A stretch of 64,000 nucleotides of DNA from Apiosordaria backusii (taxonomy: Eukaryota > Ascomycota > Sordariomycetes > Sordariales > Lasiosphaeriaceae): assembly GCA_030549205.1 (NCBI GenBank), contig JAUKTV010000001.1, forward strand, positions 4,836,001-4,900,000, given 5' to 3'. The position numbers were made by a program, and so were the translations under genes. Below are positions 54,001 through 64,000 of this stretch, in pieces. The notes under the pieces were generated by a model. The model was not told the DNA's origin. It made no database searches and was given only the letters and a program-made list of their open reading frames with translations. The stretch's first letter is position 1. Each line of letters starts with the position of its first letter.

Positions 54001-57000
54001 GAGAGCGGATGCTGGTTTTTTGTCCGGTGAATGCCACTTCGAAGGCCTCAAGGGCGGCGATTTCCTTTTGGAGGCCTTGGTAGAGCTCGTGATGCTCTTC
54101 GGCTTCAATTTGAGCGCGGTGATGAGGATCAAAGATCTTGTCTGGGACGAATAGAGTGACGCATCCGAGGGCGAACCGGACCCAAGCGACAGAAGTAAAC
54201 GCAGACCGTGGCTGAAGACCCTTTGCGGTAGCAACCAAGGCCAACAACGACTTTGCAAAGTGACTCTTGAAAGTCTCAACTACATGCTGAGGCCACTGCC
54301 CATCCGGAATCTGAAGCTGCTCGCTCTGCTCAAGCCACTGTCCAAGTTCCGACAGCTCAACAGCCTCGAGTCTCGCACTCTTCAGCAGGCTTTCGTAAAG
54401 AACCATAACACCCCCCCTCCGGGGCTCATCATGAGCACTCAAAACCTCATCCATAAGCCTCGCGAGCAGTCTCTCAGCCTTCTCAAGCGGATCCGTCGCC
54501 AAAGCCTCACTTGCACCCGCAAGCGCCCTCCCCATAATAGGCATCTCCACCTCCAACGACCTCAACTGTCCCAAACTAGCCGAGCTCGCAGCATCATACT
54601 TCCTCAACAACGCCTTCGACAACTGCCCCTCCCAGGGGTGCACCTCACTCTCCTGAGCCAAGATACAATCAACCCCCTGCAAATCAGTCTGCTTCAAGCA
54701 CTGAATCCTCATCAACGCAGCAGTCGGCAGGCTAGAAAGAACGTCCACATCTGAACTCCCAACCCCAACTTCCATCCCCTTTGACATCCTATGCAACACC
54801 CCCGCCTGTCTCAATCCCTCAAAACTCGCCGCAAAAAACGGCAGATGAGTCCCCGAATGCTCCCCAATCTTAGCCTCCAGCGCTCCAATCTCAGCTTGGA
54901 GGTCCCTGACCAAACTAGCAGCATCAACTTTCCCAGTCCGAATAACAGCATAGATCCTCGCCATGGAATCCTGCACCGTCCTCAAGGTAGAGATATCCAC
55001 ATCCACCCTCCACCTCAGATCATCAAACCGATCCGCCAGCCTCTCCAGCTCCATGACTTGCTCCAGCGTCGCCTGATCAGCGATAGGATCAGGGCGAAGC
55101 TTATGCCACATCGTCTCCATGCTGAGACCAGTGAGAAGTTTAAACCCAACGACAAAGTCCCGCTCGAGGTTCTCACCCACCGCCAGCAACAGCTTTTGAA
55201 TCCCGGCATCATCTTGGATAGCAGCCAAGCTCCGCCGCAGCAAGTTAGTCCCCTGCGTCAAATGCGACTGAAACCTTGCCTCTTCAAACTGCCCCGCGAT
55301 CAAGAACTCAAAAGTCCTTTTCCAGAACAGCACCAACCGCCTCAACACAGCACGGCGTTGCTTCCATTGCCCTGCTTCGGAAGTGTTCTCAGAGATGTAC
55401 CCCTTCAAGGCCTTGATGATCGACGCCAGGAACCGCACCGAATTCACTGTCGAGTCCTTCGCCAGAGAAGCGACCTTGTCAGAGACAAACGATCTCTGAA
55501 GCCTGTTCAACGAAGATGGTTTGCTGACGTTGACCTTTGACAACTGACCAGCCATGTCTTTCTCGGCTTTTTGGATGTCGAGGTAGAATTCGTAGCAGGT
55601 TGCCAGCCAGCAGGTGAGACCCTCCCGGGATTGGTCCAGGAGGGGCATCATGGGGGAGTTGATCAGGGGGTGGAGGGGCATGAGCATTTTGTCAGGGGAG
55701 GGGGTGTACAAGCTTGCGATGGCTTGTCGGAGTTCACCGGCATCTTCGTGTTGGATGTAAGAAAGGAGGAGATCGAGATGTTGGAGGATTTCTGGTGATT
55801 GGATCAAGGACGGGGAACCATCACTGAGGGCCTCGCGGATGATTTGGAGGTAGGCGTCGAGACGGCCGGTGTCCCCGAGAGAAAGCACGTCGAAAGCCAA
55901 GGGAATGAGCTGTCCTTCCTCTCCTTGAGCGACTAGCTTACCCGCAGTGTAGAATCTCTGAAGGCTGCCATCAACAGGCGCGATCCGCTCGATAGGAACT
56001 GTACCAGCGGGAAGTACATCGAGGTAAATCTCAACGGAACGATTCCTCATAGCACGAGACAGCTCGCCATATCGGGGATCAACAGTAAGGAAGATCCTAA
56101 AGTCGGGATGAGGCTTGATTATTCTCGGTTCGCCACCTGGGCCACTATGTTCGTTGATGCTGAGAATGCCGTTGGGACGTTCCAGAAGAGAGTTGAGTCT
56201 GTCGAGCACGGATGCGCTGCAGAGATTGGCATTGTCGAGCACCAACCAGGCGCCAGTCTCAACAGCCCGAACAATAACACCATCGAGCCATTCAAACCTG
56301 GGATTTTCAAGTGTCAATGGCTTGTGCAAAGCTTCCTTAGCCTGGGTCAAAAGAGTAGCAAGTGCCTGGTTGACAGAGGGGTCGACCTGAAGCCCTTCGA
56401 TGAGCGGCAAGAGACTCTCATACTGGTGAGCTTCCCCGGTGAAGGAAGTTAAAGCAGACAGAACATCAAGAGCAACACTCGCAACTGAGTTGGGCAGCGT
56501 GCTGAGGATCTGGTCCTGAAGGGCTTGTCTGAACTTGGACAGGCACGCCTGCACTTCACGATGGGGGTCAGCTTGCTCAAAGCCACCAATGAGATCCATG
56601 GCATCAACATCTGCGTTGAGTGGGAAGATGACAAGAGGCTTTCCAGCCAAGGCCGCAACGTGAGCCAAGAGAGCCGATTTCCCACTGCCTGAAGGACCAA
56701 CCAAGATACACGGCAGATCCTGTTCGATGGCAATCATGATCGACTCGATCTCCTTGAGTCTCGGAACTGGATTAATCGGCGGGAAGTGAGTTGGCTGCGA
56801 CAAAGCATTCCGCTTGACGGTGGCGAGACCGACCTGGCAGAAATAGGGGTTGATGTCGTGGTACAGGCCATGCTGCTCAGGGGTGCGCTCGAAGATCTCA
56901 GCAAAGAGCTTGTTGACAGCCTCACGGTCACGCTCCGACCGGAAACGTTGTCGAATAATAACATCGAGATAGTCATCAGGCTTGCGGTTGGCCAAAAGAG

Positions 57001-60000
57001 CATTGTCCGAGGTCAACAAGTCGCCCCAGCGCAGAGTATCACGCAAGTTGAACTCCCAGGGAGAGCCAAGTGCGCCGAATGACCTTCTGCCGACAACCTC
57101 GTCATCAAGCTTCGACATAAACTCAATGAGACGATGCTGGGTCTCCTCTCCAATCTTGGCAAACTTCTTGGCTGTAATGTGAAGCAGATCCTCCTTAGTG
57201 AAGACGTCCGAGTACACCACGATAAAACGATTGACAAACGAGCTGGGCAAGCCCTTGCGGCCACCACCTTGATGATGAGGATTCTGGGCGGCAAACAGCT
57301 TGAAGTCGGGATGCCTCTTGAAGACTTGGTCGAGCTCGGCAATATACACCTCTCCACGGTGATCGAGACAGGCGTTCAAACCTTCGAGAACCGTCTGAGA
57401 TGCCAAGTTCATTTCCTGAAAATCATGTTAGCCTTATTTCCTCACATAAAAAGTATCAAGTCACTTACGTCCAGCAGAACCCATTCCCCCTTCTGCATCG
57501 CCTCCAAAAACGGCGCATTCTGCCAAACAAAATTACCAGCTTCCGCCCCCTCCACCGGCACATCCGTACCAAACAGATCCATCAAATCCGTCTGATCACT
57601 CAAATTGATCCTCGTCAGCGGCCGCCCACAGGCCCTCGCCAAAGCTGTGATCAACGTCGTCTTGCCCACACCAGGGTTACCCTCCAGCAAAATTGGCTTC
57701 GTCCCCTGCAGCGCCCTAATCACGCGCATGGCGTTCATCTTGGTGGTGGGGACAGCAAACTCATCACCGGCATCAGGCTTGGCAGCCATGGACCTGTCGA
57801 CGCTAAAGTCCCCAATGGAGAGAAGCTCGGGGGTGATCTTGAGCTCCGGCTCTTGGGAATAAAGCTGTGTAAGATCAGTACCACAGAGAGCACCAAGCTG
57901 CTCCAGGCACTGCTGCCGCTGAGAAGCCATTTCCTTGGGATCAACGGATACAAGAGCGGAAGGGTTGGCACCAATAGTATCGATGAAGACCATTGCCGCA
58001 CCGTGAAGAAGGGCAAGCTCGGTAGACTTGAACGGGCAGGTGTTCATGAATTGGACCCAAGAAAGGATATCTCTGACAGAAAAAGCCGTGGCTGAAGACG
58101 GGCGGAAAGTCTTGCCGAACCAAGAGGCAAACTCCACGATGATCCTCGAGACAGGTTTCGCCTGTGACTTTTTGCCCTGCTTAAATTTCTTGTCGAGCTT
58201 GGAAACGACAATGTCATGAACATCGTCCACTTCCGAAAAGGCAGGCACCCAGATCTCGGTGAAACGATTGCGTAAAGCTGGGGAGAGCTCTTTCTTGCCA
58301 AAGTCACCACCTGGGTTCATGGTAGCGAAGAACTGAAACCCTTCAGCACCTTGGACAAAAGAGTCATCGACGCCCTTTTCGGCCAACAGGAGAGTGCGTT
58401 GCGGCTCAAGGACCGAGTTGAGACGCTCAAGAACCGAATCATCCGCGAGCGAGATTTCGTCAAGAAGGAAGAAGCTGCCCTCTCTCATGGCGTGAACAAG
58501 ACTACCATCGCTCCACTCAAACAGCGCCTTGCTCCTCGTAATTGCGCTGTGAATCTTTGCCTTCAAAGCCTCTGGAATCTTGGCCAGCTCCTCAGCAGAC
58601 AAGGTGCGGTACCACTCCTGCAGTCCCTCAAGAGAGTCCTTCTCCTTCCCAAGCATCCCCGCAACCTCCTCAAGGTCTCTGAACAGAGCATCCAAGATGG
58701 CCCCCCTATTCCTCACCGGCCTCTGACTCCCAATCAAATCCCCCGTCTCCGTATTCTGATGCGCATTAACAATATGCAACTCCTGCTTCTCAAACTCAGC
58801 CAGCAACTGAACCACAGTCGTCTTTCCACACCCCGTCTCGCCCACCAACAACACCGGCTCATTATTCTTGATCGCCCTCTTCACCAGCACATACAACCTC
58901 CTCATCGCCCTCGTCCAAATAACCCCCTGGCTATTCCTCGCCTTGACATTCCTCAGCTCCGGGGCCGTATCAAGATCATACAGCTTCTGGCTATCAATCG
59001 TGACCTTGAACTCCTGTTCAATAACCTTCCTAACCTCATCTCTCTCCTCCGGCTTCCTCACCCTCTCAGCCAAGAGCATATACCCATGCTCCGCAATCTC
59101 CTGCCGTGTCTCCGACTCCCTCAGAGCCCACCGGAACAAATCTCTCAGCGTGGCAAAAGAATTCTTCTGCTCAAAAACACGGGACTCTTGACGCAGACGA
59201 GTGAGCTGCTTGTACACATTGACAATCCTGCCACAATCAGAAGGCGCAGTATTCTTGCTTCTTTGCTGCAGAATCTCCTTCAGTTCGCTCTCGGGGATAT
59301 CGTCAAAGTGCAATTCGAGGAATCTGTTCCTAAAAGCGCGAGACAAGACTTTGCGACCACCGTACAACCCCGGCGGATTCTGCGTAGCGAACAAACAAAA
59401 GTTCTCCGCTGGCCGGACAATCTCTTGAGTCTCCGGAATGAGCAGCTCCCTGTTGTCGTCCAGCAACCGGTTGAGTGCTTCCAAAACATCGGTAGGAGCC
59501 AAGTTCAACTCGTCGAGCACGATCCATGACCCTTCGCGCATGGCTTGAACCAACAGGCCCTCTTGGAACTTGAGCTTGCCTTCTGAGTCAGATATGTAGG
59601 TGCCGAGGTATTCTTGGAGATCAGTGTGCTCATGGTTGTTGATGCGGACGAACTTGTTGCCGGTGTAGTTGGCCAAGTACTCGATCATACTTGTCTTACC
59701 GGCTGAGGTGGGACCTTGGATGAGGATGGGGTATCTGCGTGTGGAGGTTGCGCGGACAAGGTTGAGGAGGTTGCGCTCGACGTAACGGGTAATGATGTAG
59801 TCGTCTCGCGTGACTGGTTCGTGGCTGCCTTGGAGCAGGAAGTACTCGTGGTTCTTGTCCCTGTTTTTAAAAGAGATGTAGTTTTTTCCATCAACCGGTT
59901 TCTTGGGGGGCTGAGTGAGGATATTTGATTTCTTGAGGAGATGCTGGTGGATAAGGGGCCTGACTGTCCGCTCTGATTCTTCACTGAGCAGTGTCGTGAA

Positions 60001-62952
60001 GCACATGCAGAATCCTTCGTACAAGGCACGGTCGAGGCCATATACAGGAGCCACATCGTTGGCGTACGTCAAGACCCGCGTCAAAGTACGCAAACTGAAA
60101 TGGGGAACCTCGTTTGCTTGGTCAACCAATTGCTTTGCCTCAGCCCGTTGCTTGATCTCGAGGTAAAGGTCAGCAACGTCATCAGCTAGACGGTCAATAG
60201 TGCTATTATTGCCCTTCAAGTAGGTCTTGATGATGGTAAGCAAATCCTTCTTATCCCGATCGGGGCTCTGAACGTAAATCTCAGTGAAACGAGATCTTAA
60301 ACCGAGTGGGAGATCTCGCTTGCCCACATCGGTAGCTGGGTTCATGGCACCGAAAACACGGAAATTGGGGTGTGCCTGAATCCTCTCGATTTCTCCTGTC
60401 TCTGAGAGGAGAAGAGATGGTGTCGTCTGGAAGAGACCAGCAATGCTCTCCAGAGTGTCAGGCGAAGCAAGGTTGATTTCGTCCAGGAGAATCCAGTCGC
60501 CATTCCTGGCCGCCTTGACGATCTTTCCCTCAACAAAAGCAAAAGCGAAGCCACCTGGCCCGCTCGCGACCTGCCTGTCGAACTGATCCAGACTTTGAGA
60601 AAAGGTTTCCCAGCGAGGCTTCAAATCACGCAGCCGTTGCAGCTTCGTCGACCCAGTCTTGCGGCGTTTGGCAGGCTGCTCTTCGACAGGTTCATCCCGA
60701 GTCTGGCTGCTCTCAAGCTTGTCAAGAATAGCCTCAAACATCTTTGGAGCCTTCCGCCACTCCTTGGAGACTTCCCTCCACTTGCCCTTGGCGAATCGCT
60801 TAGAGATCCGCTCAAGATATTCCCTGTTCTTCTCCGCAGAAACGCCTGTCTTCTCCAAAAGATCCTCGAACTCCTCCTTCAGGGGCATAGCAAGACTCTG
60901 AGCACTGACTGGCTTGAAACCACCAAGCAAATCGCTGGCCTCACTCTGCTGGGACAAGTTGACAGCAACGAGCTGGTGACCAAGCGACTCGGCAAGTTGT
61001 TGAACCACCGTGGTCTTGCCGATACCAGTCTCGCCAACAAGCAAAAGGGGCTCCCGGTGCTTAACAGCAACAGCAATCTGCTCCAGCAGTCTCTTGGCAT
61101 GAACAGTGGTAGCAAATGGCCTCTTTGACTTGGTTATCCTGCTTGGCCGCCGTGACTTGGCAAAAGAGGCACGCCCAATCGTCAGCCGCGATTCTGAATC
61201 TTCCATGTCGGGGATATAATGTGAGAGATAATGCTGGACTCGTTCAGGTGAAAGGTGCATTTCCTTGGCGATAGCCTGAATCAAAAGGTTCCTGGCAGCA
61301 ATCTCATGGATGTTGCTGACGAAGCAATCCACGGCTTCGAGAAACATACGGTCCCTGATGGTATCCGTAATAGGCTCCTCGCCAGTCTTGACACCAGCCG
61401 AGCGCAGAATGTCGTCCAGTCTCCCGCACCACTTCAAAAGATCCCTCGTTCCAATCGGCCGGTCCAACACCGTCCTCCCAAGAGAGAGTCTCGATGACCC
61501 GCTCGTCGAGGCAATGAGCTGGTCGAAAACAGCCAGAATCCCAACCGTGTACTTATGCAACAACGGATACCTCCCAACAATAACCTCCCGCAAGTCATCC
61601 CGAGGAAGAGCCTTAACATGCAACAGCTGCCACAGCCGCAACCCAATCAAATTCGGCAGATTCTCCTTATCATTCATTCCCTTCAACGTCCGAACCGTCG
61701 CAAACATCCGGAACCCATTGGTGGCCTGTATCCTCTCCCCACGACCCGGAATAAGCAGCTCTCCGCGCTCAATCAGCGGCAACAGCGTACTCATGACCTC
61801 AGTCGGCGCACGATCCAGATCCTCAATCAATACCCATCTCCCCTCCTTCACCGCCGTCGTCAAAACACCTGGGCGCCATGAGAAAGAACCGGGTTTCTCA
61901 TCTGTGGTGTACAATCCGAGGAGCATTTTGGCGTCTGTCTGCTCATTGAGATGTAGCGTGACCATTTCGCTCTGCTTCCCTAATTCCCTCGCAACTTCCT
62001 GAACCAAAGATGTCTTTCCGGCTCCTGAAAGACCATGAAGCAAGATGGGGCCTGGCTGCTGCAAAAGCCTGCTGAGATTCTCGAGGTTTTCCACTGTCGT
62101 CGAAGTGAGGGCGAGGGTACTGGGCGTGCTCACAGGACCGAGGGGCCGTGGTAAGACGGTCTTGCCATATGTGACAACAAGAGGAGTTAGATTTTGAACT
62201 GTTGGAGTAGATTCAATCGGCTGCTGCTGCTGTTCTGTCTGGATACTACTGCGAAGGCGCTGGACCTCTTGGCTTCTAGCATCCTCATACAGGCTCAGAA
62301 ACGAATAATCCGCCCTTCTCCCGTCCAAATCCGCAATTAAGCTGGTATCCTTGGCGACATACTTGCTCAAGAGAGCCTCCAGTTTCTGGTCGGAGGCATC
62401 GTGAAGCTGGCAAAAGATCCTGATGGCGAGACATCTCACTGCAGGGTTTGCATGGCTGGTGAACAGAGACTGAAGTTGTGAAGGGCTCGAGAGAGGTGAA
62501 TATGTTCTCTTATCAAAGTTATTGAGTCTCCACAAGGCGAGGAGAATAACTGGTAAATCGGCATCGTTAAAAGATGTCAAGTCAAGGTGATCGAATATTT
62601 GTTGCCCTGTTCTCACGCCTCCAGCTCCTCCGCCTTGGATATGGAATGTGAGAAACATAGACAGGGCCGGCGCAAACGGCAAAACCCTGGCAAACGCCGC
62701 AAATACTTTTACGTCGAGCTTTGGATGCGACAAAACCCATCTGGCGCAGATATCGGCAAAACAGGTGTCGAAGTGGGCGAATATCCTGTCTGTCGCAGGG
62801 GCAATGAGAGCGGCCTTCGCGATGGCCTCTAAAAGATGGCTTGAGTGAGTGTGATCCTGGATGATAAGGACCAGTTCCCGTGGCAGGAATTGCAGAGTAG
62901 CCGCGTCTCTGAGCAGAGACTGTCTCTGCAGGCTCACGTCGATAGTGGCCAT
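48017..62952 (-). CDS. MDN1: Midasin (Mdn1/Rea1), giant AAA+ ATPase of ribosome biogenesis
   Basis: Dynein-like remodelling ATPase that removes Ytm1 and Rsa4 from pre-60S particles in nucleolus and nucleoplasm. Two exons, 62952-57469 and 57415-48017, with one intron (GTAAGT..TTCAG, GCTAAC branch); 4960 aa, the expected size. Six AAA modules are marked by Walker A motifs GLSGAGKT (about residue 307), GETGIGKT (640), GPTSAGKT (1080), GETGCGKT (1370), GNPGVGKT (1760) and GPSGSGKS (2070), most followed by LLDE or IEDLD Walker B. A long helical linker follows (2300-4100), then an Asp/Glu-rich segment (about 4150-4630). Last comes a C-terminal MIDAS/VWA domain with DDSSSMS (DxSxS, about 4750), which binds the UBL domains of Ytm1 and Rsa4. 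No frame break occurs in nearly 15 kb. It faces MRPL12 head-to-head. Confidence 0.98.
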
Positions 62953-63519
62953 GTTCGAAAACGGTCGAAATGGCGTAACCGGTCGGTGTAAGTCATGTAA
63001 TGACTTTTTTGTTATTTAAAAAAGTCGATTTGATATCCCAACTTTTTTTTTTCTTCACCTTCTCCAAATCGCAAAAGGTGGGGCAAGACCAGAATCTCCA
63101 AATTCTCGACCTGCATGAGCGGCCGGCTGCAGCGCCAGTGACTGGGGTGAACCCCACAGGCACCACACCGCTGAAGGCTCGCCTGTCACAGCGCAAACGG
63201 CGCCCTGAGCCCAGCGAGCTCCCAGCGCTGAACCACACCTACCGGATTTATTTTGCTCCAGCGCCTCAACTTAGAATTCAAACTGGTCCAAGCTTTTCCA
63301 TTCAACTTCAATGCCAAGCTCTCCAGACGAACACCCCCTGCCCCCAGGTCCTCAGCCAATCAACCGCCGCCCGCCAGAACTTTTCGAACGACCGGCGAAA
63401 AAATCTCCGGGATTCACGACGACGAAGACGGAAGACAGCCGGTAGCAACAAGCTCACCTCTCACCTCACCCCACTCCGCCCGTCCTCTCCAACAGGATCA
63501 CACATTAATACAAACAAAA
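62953..63519. other. Divergent promoter region, MDN1 / mitochondrial L12
   Basis: 567 bases serving two ribosome-related genes (cytosolic 60S assembly and mitochondrial translation). A CCAAT box lies at about 63356-63360. The plus frame is open upstream of 63520, but the segment before the ATG is not presequence-like, so the start was placed at 63520. Confidence 0.4.
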
Positions 63520-64000
63520 ATGTCCGTCTCTTGCAGATACGCCGCGCAATGCTGCGCCCGCCAGCTCCGCACCACTGCCAGAACCACCCCCCTCCGTACC
63601 TCCGCCTCAATTGCCCTCCAAAGAAGATACAACTCGACCGAGACCGCCACCAGCCCCAAGATCTCGGCCATTGTCGACCAAATTAGCCAATTGACCCTGT
63701 TGGAGACGGCGGACTTGGTTTCGAGCTTGAAGGTAGGGACTGAAACCTAAGAGGGGCAATATCAAAACACCATACCCAAGAGCTGGGCAAACCTATCACC
63801 GAAAATGGAACGGGGACTACCACTACAAAGACCATGTTGCTGACATGGCCCTCACTCATAGTCCCGCCTCAACATCCCCGACCTCCCCGTCGGTGGTTTC
63901 GCCGCCGCTGCCGCCCCCGCCGCTGCCCCCGCCCCCGCCGAAGAAGCCGACGACGCCGCCCCCGCCCCCGCCGAAAAGACCCTCTTCAGCATCAAGCTCA
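63520..64000 (+). CDS. MRPL12: Mitochondrial ribosomal protein bL12m (L7/L12), 5' part
   Basis: Stalk protein of the mitochondrial large ribosomal subunit that recruits translation GTPases. Exons 63520-63732 and 63862 to the window edge; intron GTAGGG..CATAG. The start is in CAAAAATGTCC. The first 45 residues (MSVSCRYAAQCCARQLRTTARTTPLRTSASIALQRRYNS) are a typical presequence. Then ISAIVDQISQLTLLETADLVSSLK is the L12 N-terminal dimerisation/L10-binding helix. Exon 2 encodes SRLNIPDLPVGGF and the Ala/Pro-rich hinge (AAAAPAAAPAPAEEADD), ending at the edge with EKTLFSIKL, the start of the C-terminal domain. About 117 residues are visible. Confidence 0.94.

Noticed and set aside
51707..55540. Series of 160-330-codon plus-strand frames antisense to midasin
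   Set aside because: All lie opposite strongly conserved midasin coding sequence and show composition-driven translations (His/Arg/Leu/Pro-rich).
1..64000. CRISPR array, prophage, insertion sequence or secondary-metabolite cluster
   Set aside because: The window is eukaryotic; no spaced direct repeats, transposase, integrase, polyketide synthase or peptide synthetase sequence was seen, and the single zinc-cluster factor has no cluster partners.

Overview
The window is nuclear DNA of a filamentous ascomycete, most likely a Sordariomycete and probably from the Sordariales. Genes have short (50-130 nt) GT..AG introns with CTAAC-like branch points, CAMM-ATG starts and GC-rich coding. The protein families read as typical Pezizomycotina versions. 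I find no CRISPR array, bacterial operon, virus, transposon or tRNA gene, and no gene cluster with a shared pathway. This is a housekeeping stretch of sixteen protein genes with sizeable intergenic spaces.

Layout, left to right: the 5' half of cdc42 (-); VMA22-like V-ATPase assembly factor (+); histidine acid phosphatase (-); a mitochondrial PPR protein (+); a 3.5-kb gap; TRK potassium transporter (+); SSL2/XPB TFIIH helicase (-); a CHY zinc-finger protein (+); proteasome alpha-4 PRE6 (-); mitochondrial D-2-hydroxyglutarate/D-lactate dehydrogenase (+); a Zn2Cys6 transcription factor (+); a YDG/SRA-domain protein (-); neurochondrin-like protein (-); CLC chloride channel/transporter (+); an AIM3-like proline-rich protein (+); TCTP (-); SUR2 sphingolipid hydroxylase (+); a 3.3-kb gap; a CBM48 glycogen-binding protein (+); the giant midasin/MDN1 (-, about 15 kb); and the 5' part of mitochondrial ribosomal protein L7/L12 (+). 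Counting the partial genes at both edges the total is twenty loci; sixteen are complete and unbroken.

The genes serve separate core functions: polarity, vacuolar acidification, ion transport, transcription and repair, proteolysis, mitochondrial metabolism and translation, ribosome biogenesis and sphingolipids. Several lie head-to-head and probably share promoters (cdc42/VMA22, SSL2/CHY, PRE6/DLD2, neurochondrin/CLC, TCTP/SUR2, MDN1/MRPL12).

Two themes stand out. First, four genes (acid phosphatase, SRA protein, neurochondrin, SUR2) carry five frame breaks. Each sits at or beside a G/C homopolymer and each would be repaired by one extra base, so an assembly artefact is more likely than gene decay. 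Second, the 3' flank of the mitochondrial PPR gene holds a 15-bp tandem repeat in which nearly every unit contains a perfect PUF-protein recognition motif (TGTATATTA). Single PUF-like motifs also lie downstream of the dehydrogenase and the CHY gene. Other points are a 7-nt microexon in PRE6, 4-5-nt first exons in two genes, a probable GC-AG intron, and a TCTP about 70 residues longer than usual.
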